Notes: a model not told the origin generated them from the letters alone. Shown: positions 34,901-44,884, numbered from the stretch's first letter. The stretch: DNA of 64,000 bases from Hanleya hanleyi (GCA_036873755.1 JAVTVY010018937.1:1-64000); one strand, 5' to 3'. Translations and numbers: made by a program.

Positions 34901-37900
34901 CATCGGCGAGAGAACGGCTGGGATTGCTTTTCAGTTACCTGTGTAATCCAAGATGGCTGCCATCAGACATTGGATCATTACATATTTCTTGTCTGCATGA
35001 CCAATAACTCGAGAACTATTGAACTGATCAACTTCAAACTTGGAGAGTGAATTGACATCATGCAGTGAGAGGGCAGGTGGGATTGCTTTTCAGTTACCTT
35101 TGTAATCCAAGACGGCCACGGTCAGCCATCTTAGATTTTAAGTGCTTGGATCTTGTCCAGGCAATAACTCGAGACTGATTGAACTGATAGGCTTCAAACT
35201 TGGAGAGTGTCTTGACATCGGTGAGAGGACAGTTGGGATTGTTTTTCAGTTACCTGCGAAATACAAGATAACTGCCAGCTGTCTTCGATTTTCAGTAGTT
35301 GGATATTGTCCGGACAATAACTCGAGAGCTGTTGAACTGATGTTTGGCTCATCAGAAAGATATCCATTTTCAAAAATTCATCGAAAAAAAATGCAATCCA
35401 CCATTATTGGTGCTGCTGGTGGACCTCTAGATCGATTTTTTAAAATAATTATAGTCAATCAAATCACAAGTTTTCGGCAAAATTCCTCCATTTCCAAGTT
35501 GTGTAGCAGTCTGTATAGAATTATAAATCCCTTGCTAGTTACAGGTAAGTTATCATCGATGAATTTATGACATAAACCTTCGTAACCCTGTCTGGACTGG
35601 CTGATTTGCGGTGTATCACCGCACCCTGGGGAGGGGCAGAAAGTGACCCCACCAATCCTCTTATACATTTTTGCTACATGTATCTCTAAGGCTAGAGTGC
35701 TGAAATGCTCTTTGTGTCAAGCTCTACTAGAAAATGTAAAAAATCCAAGATGGCCACTACGATGACATCACAGTGACATCATTTTCAAAATAGTCATTTT
35801 TTGACAATTTTTTTATCAGACATGTCAGATTACATAAATTTTTATATTTGTGGGGGGGGGTTTCGCAAAAACTGCATGATAAATTAGTAAATAGTAATCT
35901 GATGTGAAATAAAATGGCTTTTGCCCACTTTTCCTCGCAGAAGAGTGAGGAACGATGCTCGCTAAGATCCACTAAAATCATAATTTCTCTGTTTGCACCA
36001 ATTCAAACATTCTGAATCGACCTCCATTGTTATTCAAGCCCAATTTACCACAGACCTGATAAATGTCATCATACACAAGTATATACATGTAGTTGCCATG
36101 GTTACTTAATTGCATAGGTGGATTGTACTAAAGAGACGAGCCTGTGTTCAGATTATGGTGTGACTGGGTACCCCACTCTCAAGTTCTTCAATCCCGCCGT
36201 TGAGGAACCTGTCAGATATAAGGGAGCCAGGGATGCTGAAACATTGAAAAACTTCATCAATGAACAACTACTACGGGTAATGGGCCATTCTCCGCATTTC
36301 AGACATTAAAGCTGAAAATTGTACTACATGCAAATTGTCAGAAAATGAGTTTTCATAACAGTGAAATGTTCAGATATTAAGATTCACTCAGTATTGTCAC
36401 TGTGACTGTGAAGTACATTTTATAAACAAAGCTGTGGTTATTGCAGCCATTTCATGAGTGCATTTAATCAATATGCATATCATCATCCATGGGTTTTTTT
36501 TTGCAAATTAAATCAGTTTACGGAATCCATCAGGCTCAATATGAAGTGAGTTGTAGATCTTATTAGACTTCTTTACTCTTTTGAAATAATCTGCATGCTG
36601 TAAAATAATTCATGGGTACTGTTTACATTAAAAGTATGGGAATATGGATGGAATGTCCTCTCATCTCTCCACTGATGAGGGCACTCTTGTGTTCTGGCAC
36701 AAGTAGGCACCGCTATGGTATAACTAAAAAATTGTTGAAAACGACATTGAAGCCTACTTCCCACTAATGAGGAAGGTGTACAGCATTTATCGAATTTTAA
36801 ACAAGTTTTGAGGCCTTGAACATGTTTAAATTTTTGATACATTTGAGAAAAGTTTCCTTTACTTTCCTTCACTTCCAAGTATAATTTATTAATTTTTATT
36901 GTACGAGTGATTTTAAATAATTCCACTCTTTGGTCCAAAAGTATGTTTATATCAGATGTATAATGTGTTGGAATGTATCGATTTGACAGGAAGAAGAAGA
37001 GACAGAAGATCCCAAGGCCCCTGAGCCCAAGAAAACTTTAGTTGAACTCGACGACACATACAGTGACAAAATCCAGACTGGCCACTGGTTCATAAAGTTT
37101 TACGCTCCCTGGTGTGGACACTGCAAAAGACTCGCACCCACCTGGGATGAACTCGCCAAGACCTTTGAATTCACAGAGGGTGTTAACATAGCTAAGGTAT
37201 ACCTTTTATCATTATACCCCCCGACACGTAGTGTAGGGGGCGTATACTGGTTTCAGCTTGTCCGTCCGTCCGTCCGTACGTACGTCCGTCCGTACGTCGG
37301 TCCGTCCGTACGTCAGTCAGTCCGTCTGTACGTCCGTAACATTTCGTTTCCGGAGCATAACTTAACAACCGCTACTTGGATTCCTCTCAAATTTGGTATG
37401 CAGCTACCATACCATGAGACCTCGCTTGGGATTGCATTTGGCGCATGTGCGTCGACAGGTGGTGCCACCTAGGGTCAAAAGTTTCTTATGTCAGTCCGTA
37501 ACATTTTGTTTCCGGAGTATATCTTGACAACCGCAACTTGGATTCCTCTCAAATTTGGTATGCAGCTGCCATATCATGAGACCTCGCTTGGGATTGCGTT
37601 TGGCGCATGTGCGTCTACAGGTGGCGCCACCTAGGGTCAAAAGTTTCTCATATGTCCGTCCGTAACATTTCATTTCTGGAGCATAACTTGACAACCGCTA
37701 CTTGGATTCCTCTCAAATTTGGTATGTAGCTACCTTACCATGAGACCTCGCTTGGGATTGCGTTTGGCGCATGTGCGTCGACAGGTGGCGCCACCTAGGG
37801 TCAAAAGTTTCTCATGTAAGTTGGTAAGATTTCGTTTCCGGAGCATAACTTGACAACCGCTACTTGGATTCCTCTCAAATTTGGTATGCAGCTGCCATAC

Positions 37901-40900
37901 CATGAGACCTCGCTTGGGATTGCGTTTGGCGCATGTGCGTATACAGGTGGCGCCACCTAGGGTCAAAAGTTTCTCATGTCAGTCTGTAACATTTCGTTTC
38001 CGGAGCATAACGTGACAACCGCTACTTGGATTCCTCTCAAATTTGGTATGCAGCTGCCATACCATGAGACCTCGCTTGGGATTGCGTTTGGCGCGTGTGC
38101 GTCTACAGGTGGCACCACCTAGGGTCAAAACTTTCTCTTGTCGGTCCGTAACATTTCATTTCCGGAGCATAACTTGACAACAGCTAATTGGATTCCTCTC
38201 AGATTTGGTATGTAGCTACCTTACCATGAGACCTCGCTTGGGATTGCGTTTGGCGCATGAGCGTCTACAGGTGGCGCCACCTATGGGCAGAATTTTCTCA
38301 GTTGGTCCGTAACATTCCATTTCTGGAGCATAACTTGACAACGGCTGATTAGATTCTTCTCAAATTTTGTATGTAGCTGCCATACCATGAGACCTAGCTT
38401 GGGATGTCGCATATGCGTCTACAGATAGTAAGTTTAATATTTCACTTCCCATTTACTTCCTTTTCCTCTTCAATGTGGTTATCCAGATGACAGTAATTCG
38501 CCTATCTGTTGCAACGGCCCATTTCAAGTCTACACGGTTCTAGTGGTAACAACAGTTAGGTAAAACACTATATGCCTGCATAACCCCATTCACAACAATC
38601 ATTATTAACATCAATTTTCAGAACAATCCATTGAACTCATCTGAGTATCGTCACGACACATGCATAGACAATCCGTTAACCACATTCCAACCGAGCGAGG
38701 TCTCATTGTCAACTAGTTACATACCGTGCTGCCACCCAACGCATTCTAAATGAACTTACCCGTAAACTACTATAACATGTATACTTATATTCCACTACAA
38801 ATACACGTCAATTTCTATCAAATCTGCATCCGGGGGGTATCTTGTAAGCATGCTTACTGATCATTTACACCGCCACAATCCCATTCAACTTACTCGTGAA
38901 ACGTTAACCACCACCATGTATCTATGCCTTACGGGGGGTATCCTGTAAGCAGCCTTACTGATCATTTTGATCAAATGTGTGCATCCCTCAGACTATGCTC
39001 TAGTTGTATTTGGATCAAACTACACATCGTAATATATTTCAGTCCCAAAAATTTGCTATAAATTGGATTAGTATACCCTGTCTAGGAGTCTTATTATGTT
39101 GATGATTAGGTTGTCGAATAAAATTAATCGCTAGATTCATGGGAATTTTTTTGAAGAAAAACGACTAGAAATGGAGGCGTTTTTTCCCCTTTGTACTTTT
39201 GCACAGACCAGATATATCCAATGTTTCCCAGCAAACAAATGCAGTTTAGTACAACCTGTATAAAACGAATGTTCAATGTTCTTCGAGAAAATTCATCAAG
39301 TCAGCTGTCATCAATACTACATGTATCATGTATTTCCTGCAAATAAATAGAAGACAAACAACTCTTTGGAATGATTATGTTGGCAAAACTGAGAGATGGA
39401 AATGTGTAGGAATGTCACATTATGAATGTTTGTCTGTTTTAGATTGATTGTACAGCTCACAAGTCGGCCTGTGGAGCCTTTGAAGTTCGTGGATACCCCA
39501 CATTGTTGTGGTTCAGTGATGGTCAAAAGGTAGGTCGTCGTCATTGACAGGAAGTGTGCCACTTGTAGAAATTCAGAAATAACAAGAAGCTGTCTGTATC
39601 AAAGTGTTGCATTTTTAATGTAAAAACAAAATAAATTACTATGATACTTTGTCATTTACATTGGCTGACATCGTGAGAGTAAAAAGTTGAAATTTTTCAT
39701 AGGCTTATCCAAGGTCTCCAAATAACATGTATACATTTGAATATTCTATATTTTATAGGTTGAACAGTACACAGGTTCCAGGTCCCATGAAGATCTTAAG
39801 ACATATGTTTCTAAAATGGTCTCCCAAGATAATGAAGAGGCTTTAAACACTGCAGAGAAAATACCGGACAATAAGCGTGAACCCGAGGTACAGTATGAGA
39901 TTTATCCCCAGGGATGTCACTGAGGGCATGTACATTGCCTCGGTAATATATTTACATGAAAACAGGAAAATTTTTAAAGATCAAAAACGACTTCGAAAAT
40001 ATTTGCTTCTTGCTAATGTTTTCATAGTCACGCTCCTCCTGTATTATGCCAGGTTAATCAGTGGGTCCCAACGCTTTGGTCAAGAAAGACTGATATTCCT
40101 GGTTATATGGAAGAGCTTGGAAATTTAGAGAACTGATTAAAAACATCAGGGGATGATTAACTTTATTAGAACAGGAAGTTACGGTAATTCTCCTAATAAT
40201 TCAATCACAGGAAGTTCACTTTTCAACTGTGTTATTCAAACACAGAGAAAAAGTAACCTTCCCATTCTTTATTCAAATTGAAGAAAAGACATATAATGAC
40301 AAAATGTGACACTTTGTAGGTGGTGCCATCGAGAATATTCCCAGATATAAGCCAGTTTTGCTGCACTTCTGGTGATCGAATTATTTAGGGAATTACCGTA
40401 ACAGAATAGTCCATAATCATGCAAATAATCTATTATATGTTCATTATTCTAATGATTGGAGGATGATGAAAGTTATTAGAACATACATGTAGGTCTGAAT
40501 TTTGTCCACAAAATGGCAGGGTGATTGAATTCTGATACGGTTGTTGAATTATTAGAAGAACTCCATAGTGGGTGTTGGACATGTGCATTATATTTCTCAA
40601 AGTAATATTCTTTTTATCATTTCAGGGTTTTGTGTGGTTATTGGATTCTAAAACATTTGATGAGGGCATTTCTGAAGGGACAGTTTTTGTCAAATTTTTT
40701 GCCCCATGGTAAGTCTTGTCTTGATGTTTATTTTTGTCTTATCAATGCTACTTTCCATTCATCCGTCCCGCCCATGTTGTGAATGCGATATTGTGTTTAA
40801 TCCTTGAACAATAGATCTGCCCCAGTAGCACTGGTAGAAGCATTGGCGCATGGCCCACAGCGATTCGTTCCTCCACCCTCTTTCCTATCTCTTCAACATA

Positions 40901-42294
40901 GGAAATATTTTTAACCAATGCATGTTCACTGCTCCATTTGATTAACATGTTTGTCTGATTTGAAGACTATTCAATGGACAGTTTTAGCGAAAGCACTGTG
41001 TAAATTGTTATGAAACTCTCAAAATTAATGTCTGCAAGAGGCAGAATTATGGCACTGTACTTGCTTACTGCAATACATACCAGTACATTGTATACCTCCA
41101 CTACAACAGGACAGGACATTCTATCCGACAGTACTACTTCCCCAGTCATATCATTATGGTACCATCACTATATGAACTGCTTCTGTATTTCCCTGCACAG
41201 GTGTGGCCACTGTAAGAGACTGGCTCCAATCTGGGATGATCTCGCCACCAAATTCCAGTCTGGACAAAACGTGGCTATCGCCAAAGTCGACTGTACGGGA
41301 AACTCTGACCTCTGTGCCAAATATGAGGTAAGACAGGAAAGCTAAGTTTATTATGCCTGATTGGCAGCTAGGTTAGTGGGGTGGGGGAGGGATGTATGCC
41401 TGAAAATAAACAAAAATGTACTTCCCCTTGCACTAAATTCACCCCATAGTATGTACATGTGATAGCAATGTTTTGAGCGCCACACACATCCTGCCCTCCC
41501 CCCCCCCACCTCCCCAACCTCTCAAAAAAAACTCAAGGTGAAAACCATGTAGCTTACATGTATTTCCATATTTGAGCAGGTTTCAGTATAATTTGACTCA
41601 AGAACCATTAAACCGAGCTTGACAGGGTATAAGCCAGAGGGGTGCCAGTGTGTCTCAGGGGTCAAAATAATTCAGAAATTTTAGTTGCCAAAAGAGCAAC
41701 TCAAGTGACAGAAAATAGGTTGTCCATAGCAGTTTTAACTTGCCCCTTGTGATCTCTTATATGTTACAGACAGAACAATAGAGTTGTTCCTGAAAGGTAA
41801 AATTGCAAACAGAAGTCTCTTGCTCGCATTCTCAATTGAGACACCCTTAACTTAGCAGATTTAACATTGAATAGATATATGTACACGTATGTCGCCAGCA
41901 GTTGCCTCGTTTTCAACGAAACATGACAAACTTTTCATGCATGTTTCTGTGTAAGACTATGACCGAGAGATTAGATTTTGTTCAGCATCAATGATTCGAG
42001 AACACTTCAACTTGATCAACATGATGACCTGACAAATCATCATGAATATTCAGTGAATATGGTCAATATGTGGTTGAATTGTATGTTTGCATTTCAGGAT
42101 TTTTTTTGTTTTTTAAGTTAATTTTATCATAAATGACCAACACTAGTTTATTTTCTTTCTATCCACAGGTGACCGGCTATCCAACATTAACGTTGTTCAG
42201 GAATGGAGTCCAGTTGAAGGAATATGATGGAAAGAGAGATCTAGAATCTTTACACAGTTTTGTTTTAGAAAATATAGCCCACGATGAACTTTGA
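22794..42294 (+). CDS. TXNDC5: TXNDC5/ERp46-like protein disulfide isomerase (whole gene, 9 exons)
   Basis: Nine exons join in frame to 390 codons plus stop; every intron is GT-AG. The product has a signal peptide (about residues 1-21), three thioredoxin domains with CGHC at 55-58, 180-183 and 308-311, a GYPT cis-proline motif in each (Pro104, Pro226, Pro354), an acidic linker near 139-152, and C-terminal HDEL. This is the architecture of TXNDC5 (ERp46), an ER-lumen thiol oxidoreductase that introduces disulfides into client proteins. Human TXNDC5 is somewhat longer (about 430 residues). The start is the ATG at 22794, chosen because it gives a clean signal peptide; an upstream in-frame start at 22743 would add 17 residues that weaken it. 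Introns are 4931, 8138, 713, 2246, 229, 738, 492 and 841 bp. Family identity is secure; exact borders are inferred from frame and splice signals. Confidence 0.95.
24067..24170 (+). repeat. Dispersed repeat C, partial copy in TXNDC5 intron 1
   Basis: GTTGGGCTGTGATAGTCGAC and ACCCCC match the 3' part of the 21656-21790 repeat, followed by CTGGATCCGCCCTTG. Other parts of intron 1 (22955-27885) contain a degenerate array at 25270-25985 and a SINE-like copy at 26952-27060; the rest is AT-rich without recognisable features. Confidence 0.45.
25270..25985 (+). repeat. Degenerate tandem array, about 190-bp period, four units
   Basis: Units are recognisable by a block like GCCCATATTTCATGGAGTTATGCCC at about 25288, 25485, 25680 and 25868, each followed at similar distances by ATATGTxxGCTTGAATGTA-like and CTGTGTTTGGTACAGCTAC-like blocks. 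The units have diverged considerably. It lies in TXNDC5 intron 1, and the open frame at 25122-25382 overlaps its first unit. Confidence 0.5.
26952..27060 (+). mobile_element. SINE-like repeat, divergent copy
   Basis: (GAGT)n, GAATAGGGTTTAAACTTTAA, CGTCGCTTTCAACA, TTTTCGGCTATATCACGACAGG: the same order as the SINE-like core at 53790. It is followed by a G-rich AGGGGAGGGG tract. It lies in TXNDC5 intron 1. Confidence 0.55.
27886..27979 (+). CDS. TXNDC5: TXNDC5 exon 2: CGHC active site of domain 1
   Basis: Encodes residues 55-85, beginning immediately with [11 protein letters not shown]. The acceptor is TTGACAG|G and the donor AAG|GTGAGA, phase 0. The first G completes Trp54. CGHC is the canonical active site of oxidising disulfide isomerases. 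Confidence 0.95.
31104..31349 (+). pseudogene. Residual hAT transposase zinc-finger exon
   Basis: The frame reads [11 protein letters not shown], then an aromatic and Pro-containing spacer, [10 protein letters not shown] (Cys-x2-Cys), and [13 protein letters not shown]. The order F-x2-W-L, W, FC-x-LC, then a His near HSKxK is the signature of the N-terminal BED-like zinc finger of many hAT-type transposases and of host ZBED-like genes derived from them. A good acceptor (CTCTTTCAG, ending 31123) precedes it. It sits inside the 30127-32419 transposon, so it is a leftover of the parental transposase rather than a TXNDC5 exon. Confidence 0.6.
31679..32191. mobile_element. TA-flanked MITE nested in the hAT-like element
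   Basis: Begins CACCAGACATAGTAAGCTGT and ends with the complement CACCAGACATAGTAAGTTGT, with TA on each side (31677-31678 and 32192-32193). This fits a Tc1/mariner-type non-autonomous element of 513 bp. The interior has no recognisable coding sequence. Confidence 0.7.
32513..32726 (-). mobile_element. TA-flanked MITE family M1, copy 1
   Basis: The terminal repeats read GTAATTCCCCTAATAATTC followed by ATCAC and GGAAGT, with TA outside each end. The interior (ATCTGGRAA, CAAAGTGTCACATTTTGTCA, TTTTTCTCTGTGTTTGAAT) is the reverse complement of 40182-40398. About 214 bp; in TXNDC5 intron 2. Confidence 0.8.
34008..34128 (-). mobile_element. tRNA-SINE-like fragment
   Basis: On the minus strand: GAGTGAGTGG, GTTTGGTTCAATATCACACT, CATATGGTGACAGCCAACT, GGTGGAGGAATCCGGAGAAC. 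The block GGTGACAGCCA...GGTGGAAGAAGCCGGAGTACCCGG recurs at 58800-58870. It lacks the tRNA-like end, so it is a truncated copy. Confidence 0.5.
34410..34606. mobile_element. hAT-like MITE, CAGGGC ends, TSD TAATT
   Basis: Starts CAGGGCATGAATTTACC and ends with the complement of CAGGGCTCGAAATTCCC. TAATT flanks both sides (34405-34409 and 34607-34611), a perfect 5-bp target duplication. Only 197 bp long, with internal GGGCTGG/CCAGCC motifs repeated about six times. It lies in TXNDC5 intron 2. Confidence 0.75.
34690..35350 (+). repeat. Tandem array, about 155-bp period (pearl-like core)
   Basis: About 4.5 units marked by AATAACTCGAGAA, TTGAACTGATCAACTTCAAA and CTTGGAGAGTGTCTTGACAT at about 34698, 34852, 35008, 35165 and 35318. 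Each also carries CCAAGATGGC. The array at 49000-49560 is the same family on the opposite strand. No ACGG microsatellite was seen next to this copy. It lies in TXNDC5 intron 2. Confidence 0.75.
36118..36276 (+). CDS. TXNDC5: TXNDC5 exon 3: C-terminal half of domain 1
   Basis: Encodes residues 86-138, starting [10 protein letters not shown] and containing [11 protein letters not shown] with the cis-proline (Pro104), then the final helix up to FINEQLLR. The acceptor is GCATAG|G and the donor CGG|GTAATG. It follows an 8.1-kb intron full of repeats, yet the frame joins exon 2 exactly (AK|VDCT). Confidence 0.95.
36990..37196 (+). CDS. TXNDC5: TXNDC5 exon 4: acidic linker and active site of domain 2
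   Basis: Encodes residues 139-207. It opens with an acidic, Pro-rich linker ([14 protein letters not shown]), then domain 2 from [13 protein letters not shown] to [12 protein letters not shown] and VNIAK. CGHC (180-183) is not interrupted by an intron here, unlike domains 1 and 3. The acceptor is TTGACAG|G and the donor AAG|GTATAC. Confidence 0.95.
37216..38950 (-). mobile_element. Pearl/HINE-like element filling TXNDC5 intron 4
   Basis: It begins with ATACCCCCCGACAC and GTGTAGGGGG (a hairpin), followed by a (GTCC)n/(GTAC)n microsatellite at 37258-37337. Seven tandem units of about 161-165 bp follow, each with TTTCCGGAGCATAACTTGAC, CTTGGGATTGCGTTTGGCGC and AGGTGGCGCCACCTAGGGTC. Two copies of GGGGGGTATC with TGTAAGCA at about 38832 and 38935 mirror the starting CCCCCC block, giving inverted ends. 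Core, microsatellite and terminal hairpin match pearl/HINE architecture in reverse orientation. Antisense frames over the units are array artefacts. Confidence 0.65.
39443..39529 (+). CDS. TXNDC5: TXNDC5 exon 5: cis-proline part of domain 2
   Basis: Encodes residues 208-236: [22 protein letters not shown] and SDGQK. The acceptor is TTTTAG|A and the donor AAG|GTAGGT, phase 0. The AK|IDCT junction is at the position equivalent to the exon 2/3 junction of domain 1. Confidence 0.95.
39759..39887 (+). CDS. TXNDC5: TXNDC5 exon 6: end of domain 2 and linker
   Basis: Encodes residues 237-279: [20 protein letters not shown], the last strand and helix of domain 2, then a charged linker ending KREPE. 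The acceptor is TTATAG|G and the donor GAG|GTACAG, phase 0. Confidence 0.92.
40140..40560. repeat. AT-rich repeat D interrupted by MITE M1
   Basis: The flanks of the MITE (TTTATTAGAACAGGAAGTT on the left; TCCATAATCATGCAAATAAT and GTTATTAGAACA on the right) match 62110-62300, where the same repeat is uninterrupted. The MITE therefore inserted into an existing copy of repeat D in TXNDC5 intron 6. Confidence 0.6.
40182..40398 (+). mobile_element. TA-flanked MITE family M1, copy 2
   Basis: The ends read CGGTAATTCTCCTAATAATT and the complement of CGGTAATTCCCTAAATAATT; TA lies at 40180-40181 and 40399-40400. Reverse complement of the 32513-32726 copy across its length. The nested position in repeat D confirms mobility. 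Confidence 0.8.
40626..40708 (+). CDS. TXNDC5: TXNDC5 exon 7: start of domain 3
   Basis: Encodes residues 280-306 and two bases of Trp307: [15 protein letters not shown] to FVKFFAPW. The acceptor is TTTCAG|G and the donor TG|GTAAGT, phase 2. The intron splits the Trp codon before CGHC exactly as in domain 1. Confidence 0.95.
41201..41327 (+). CDS. TXNDC5: TXNDC5 exon 8: active site of domain 3
   Basis: Encodes residues 308-349: [15 protein letters not shown], then [11 protein letters not shown] and LCAKYE. The acceptor is TGCACAG|G and the donor GAG|GTAAGA, phase 0. In domain 3 the AK-VDCT junction is uninterrupted; the intron lies instead just before VTGYPT. Confidence 0.95.
42169..42294 (+). 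CDS. TXNDC5: TXNDC5 exon 9: C terminus with HDEL
   Basis: Encodes residues 350-390 and the stop: [13 protein letters not shown] with cis-proline Pro354, the final helix, and the C-terminal HDEL tetrapeptide. HDEL/KDEL is the retrieval signal recognised by the KDEL receptor, so the protein should reside in the ER lumen. The acceptor is ATCCACAG|G; the stop is TGA at 42292-42294. Confidence 0.95.
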   Translation: MTGYPTLTLFRNGVQLKEYDGKRDLESLHSFVLENIAHDEL

Positions 42295-42552
42295 TCAATC
42301 CTATTTATTTCCACAGTTATCTCCCCTATCAGAGCTCTCTTGTGTATAGTTAAATCTTTTTTTGTTTGCATCACATTTATTTTTCCCCATCACATGTTCA
42401 TGTCAGTATTGTCTTTGCTCATTTGTCTTGTTGATCATTGATCTTGGTTTCTGTGAGCTATTTTGTGGATGCTGGACTCACATAATGGCCCTCGCCATCT
42501 TTAATTGGGAAGATGTAGACAATCTTGGATAGGGATCAACCCTTCATCGGCT

Positions 42553-42609
42553 AATAAAAGTAATACATGTATAATACAGCAGGGATACAGCTATTCCAAT
42601 ATAAATAAA
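42553..42609 (+). terminator. Candidate TXNDC5 polyadenylation signals
   Basis: AATAAA occurs at 42553-42558 and again at about 42604-42609, roughly 260 and 310 bp after the stop codon. Either could serve; the sequence alone does not decide. Both precede repeat A at 42785, which is consistent with a short 3' UTR. Confidence 0.45.
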
Positions 42610-42784
42610 AAAATTACAAACAAATCATTGAGCAGCAAGAATTATAATATTAGGGAAAGATAGGTCCCATTCTGTATAGACTGACAATTTTAGCGGATGA
42701 ATATTACAGTAATTGTACCACATTTGTGTCCTGATCTATCACTGTCCATAGAAAATTGGCGAATCTTATGTCCTGGCTGACACT

Positions 42785-43145
42785 TCAGAAGCCTTCATTT
42801 TCTGTTCCTACGAAGTAGGCTCTCATTTGCAAATTGTCCGGTAATGAGTCAGTCCATCCGAATCATTTCGTCGGCAATATCAGGAGAACTGTTGACATTA
42901 GAACCTTGATTTTTGGCATGAAGGTGCATTGGGGGACTGTTACCAGCAAGTTCTGAGCTAACCTACTTTTGATGAAAATGTTTGATGATTTTTGATGAAA
43001 ATCACTGGAGATTCTGACTTGGACAGGGCCCATCTTAGTATAGGCATGATTTCAACTGGGGGTGGGGATTTCCAAGAGTTCAGTTTGCGTCGGAGTCCTA
43101 ATGCCTACCATACTTCGTAGGTCCTGTGACGTTTCACACTGCCAT
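42785..43145 (-). repeat. Dispersed repeat A, copy downstream of TXNDC5
   Basis: Reverse complement of parts of 1013-1737: AAATTGTCCGGTAATGAGT, CATGAAGGTGCATTGGGGGA, TTTTGATGAAAATCACTGG, CTACGAAGTAT/CTACTTCGTAGGTCCTGTGA. The copy at 1013-1737 is internally duplicated; this one is single. Confidence 0.7.
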
Positions 43146-43376
43146 GTAGTATCAGATCGAATGTTAATGGCATATTTGACGGTGAAAATGAATGGTAATT
43201 TGATATCAGGTTGGAAACTGTTGCATCGCATAATGCTCTGAACTCTGCATGGTATATGGCTGGACTGGAGAGTGATTAACAATGGGCATGGCTAAGGAGG
43301 TCGTTGGTTGCGAACAACACACCCTCTTGGCATCCAGCACAATAAGGCCTACTGGGTTCCATAATATAAGTAAGCA

Positions 43377-43826
43377 TCCTGGTGATGATGCCCATGGTTA
43401 ATCCTGGTGATGCCCATGGTTAATCCTGGTGATGCCCATAGTTAATCCTGGTGATGCCCATGGTTAATCCTGGTGATGCCCATGGTTAATCCTGGTGATG
43501 TCCATGGTTAATCCTGGTGATGCCCATGGTTAATCCTGGTGATGCCTATGGTTAATCCTGGTGATGCCCATAGTTAATCCTGGTGATGCCCATGGTTAAT
43601 CCTGGTGATGCCCATGGTTAATCCCGGTGATGTCCATGGTTAATCCCGGTGATGTCCATGGTTAATCCCGGTGATGTCCATGGTTAATCCCGGTGATGCC
43701 CATAGTTAATCCCGGTGATGCGCATGGTTAATCCTGGTGATGCCCATGGTTAATCCTGGTGATGCCCATGGTTAATCCTGGTGATGCCCATGGTTAATCC
43801 TGGTGATGCCCATGCTTAAACCTGGT
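43377..43826. repeat. 22-bp minisatellite, about 20 units
   Basis: Near-perfect tandem copies of TCCTGGTGATGCCCATGGTT plus AA, with occasional C/T and GCC/GTC variants. A subgroup with TCCCGGTGATGTCC in the middle (about 43620-43700) shows local homogenisation. No coding relevance. Confidence 0.95.
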
Positions 43827-43909
43827 ACATCATGTACATATCAGAATCCATCTGCGTGAACTCGGCCAAGTGAAATCTTTGATTCCACTTTATACATTGT
43901 ACCAGTTTG

Positions 43910-44143
43910 ATTGATGGATTTGTGCGAATAAGTTTTGCTCAATCCTATCCTGAAAATGGTTGATTTATGTGAATAAGTTTGCCAAATCATATTCATAAAA
44001 TGGTTGATTTATCAGAATTATTTTGTCAAATCCTATTCGTAAAATAGTTGATTTATCTGAAAATGTTTTGCCAAATCCTATTTGAGGAGTGGTTGATTGT
44101 TTTAATACATTTTGTCAAATTCTATTCATGAAATGGTTGATTG
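43910..44143. repeat. 44-bp degenerate tandem repeat, about five units
   Basis: GGTTGATTTAT recurs at about 43958, 44002, 44046, 44091 and 44135, each followed by AAxTTTTGCCAAATCCTATTC-like sequence. It follows the 22-bp minisatellite closely. From 44150 to 44884 I see only AT-rich spacer. Confidence 0.75.
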
Positions 44144-44884
44144 TACATTATAAATCTTCATTACAACATATATGATCTTGAGATTATTAATGTTCTGTGT
44201 ATCATACAACTGGTTTGTATAATGTCCTCTAGCTATCCTACATAATATCAAATACTTGTGAAGTCATCTTTGCTGTATACATGTATATAACATATCTATT
44301 GTTATCCATCCATCCACTGGGGCTAGCCCTATATTTATAAGTGACGATTGTGTACATTCACAAATTGCATATGAACAAAGTATTTTTAGTAACACCTGTC
44401 CTATTTGATTTTGTTAGAATTATGTACATGTGAAACAATATTGAGAGCTGCATCTCAAATGAAGCACGCAAGCGAAGCGAGGGAGTGGACTAGGCCATAA
44501 TATCAGTGAATAATACTCTGAACTCTTGTATTTGGGGATTAAGTTTCTTCAATTTTATGCGCATGGCTCTCGACCAATCAGCATCATCTGTTAATAATGG
44601 GGGGAGTAAGCTTGGCATTTAACATCTCAACAGGATGTTGTCTAATAATTTAGCATGTGACTTGTTCATTTCCCTACAAGATCATCTGCCTGCCTATCCC
44701 CAGTCTGCGGTTTGTGTATGGACTCCCGATGTAGATGGGCAATGATGAAATTCACATCTCAAACTTCGCAGCGGATTGGCATGATGAGCTGGCTTAGCGC
44801 GTTTACTGATTGGTTCGATTTGGAGAAAACCTCGCGAGCTAATTATATTCAGAACTGCTATGGGTAACTAACCAATCCAGTGTA

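Noticed and set aside
37491..37966. Minus-strand frames with a repeated peptide ([18 protein letters not shown])
   Set aside because: The peptide repeats because the DNA units do; the frame is broken between units and lies in an intron of TXNDC5.
43377..43826. CRISPR-like array
   Set aside because: Units are contiguous 22-bp tandem repeats without unique spacers, and the DNA is eukaryotic.
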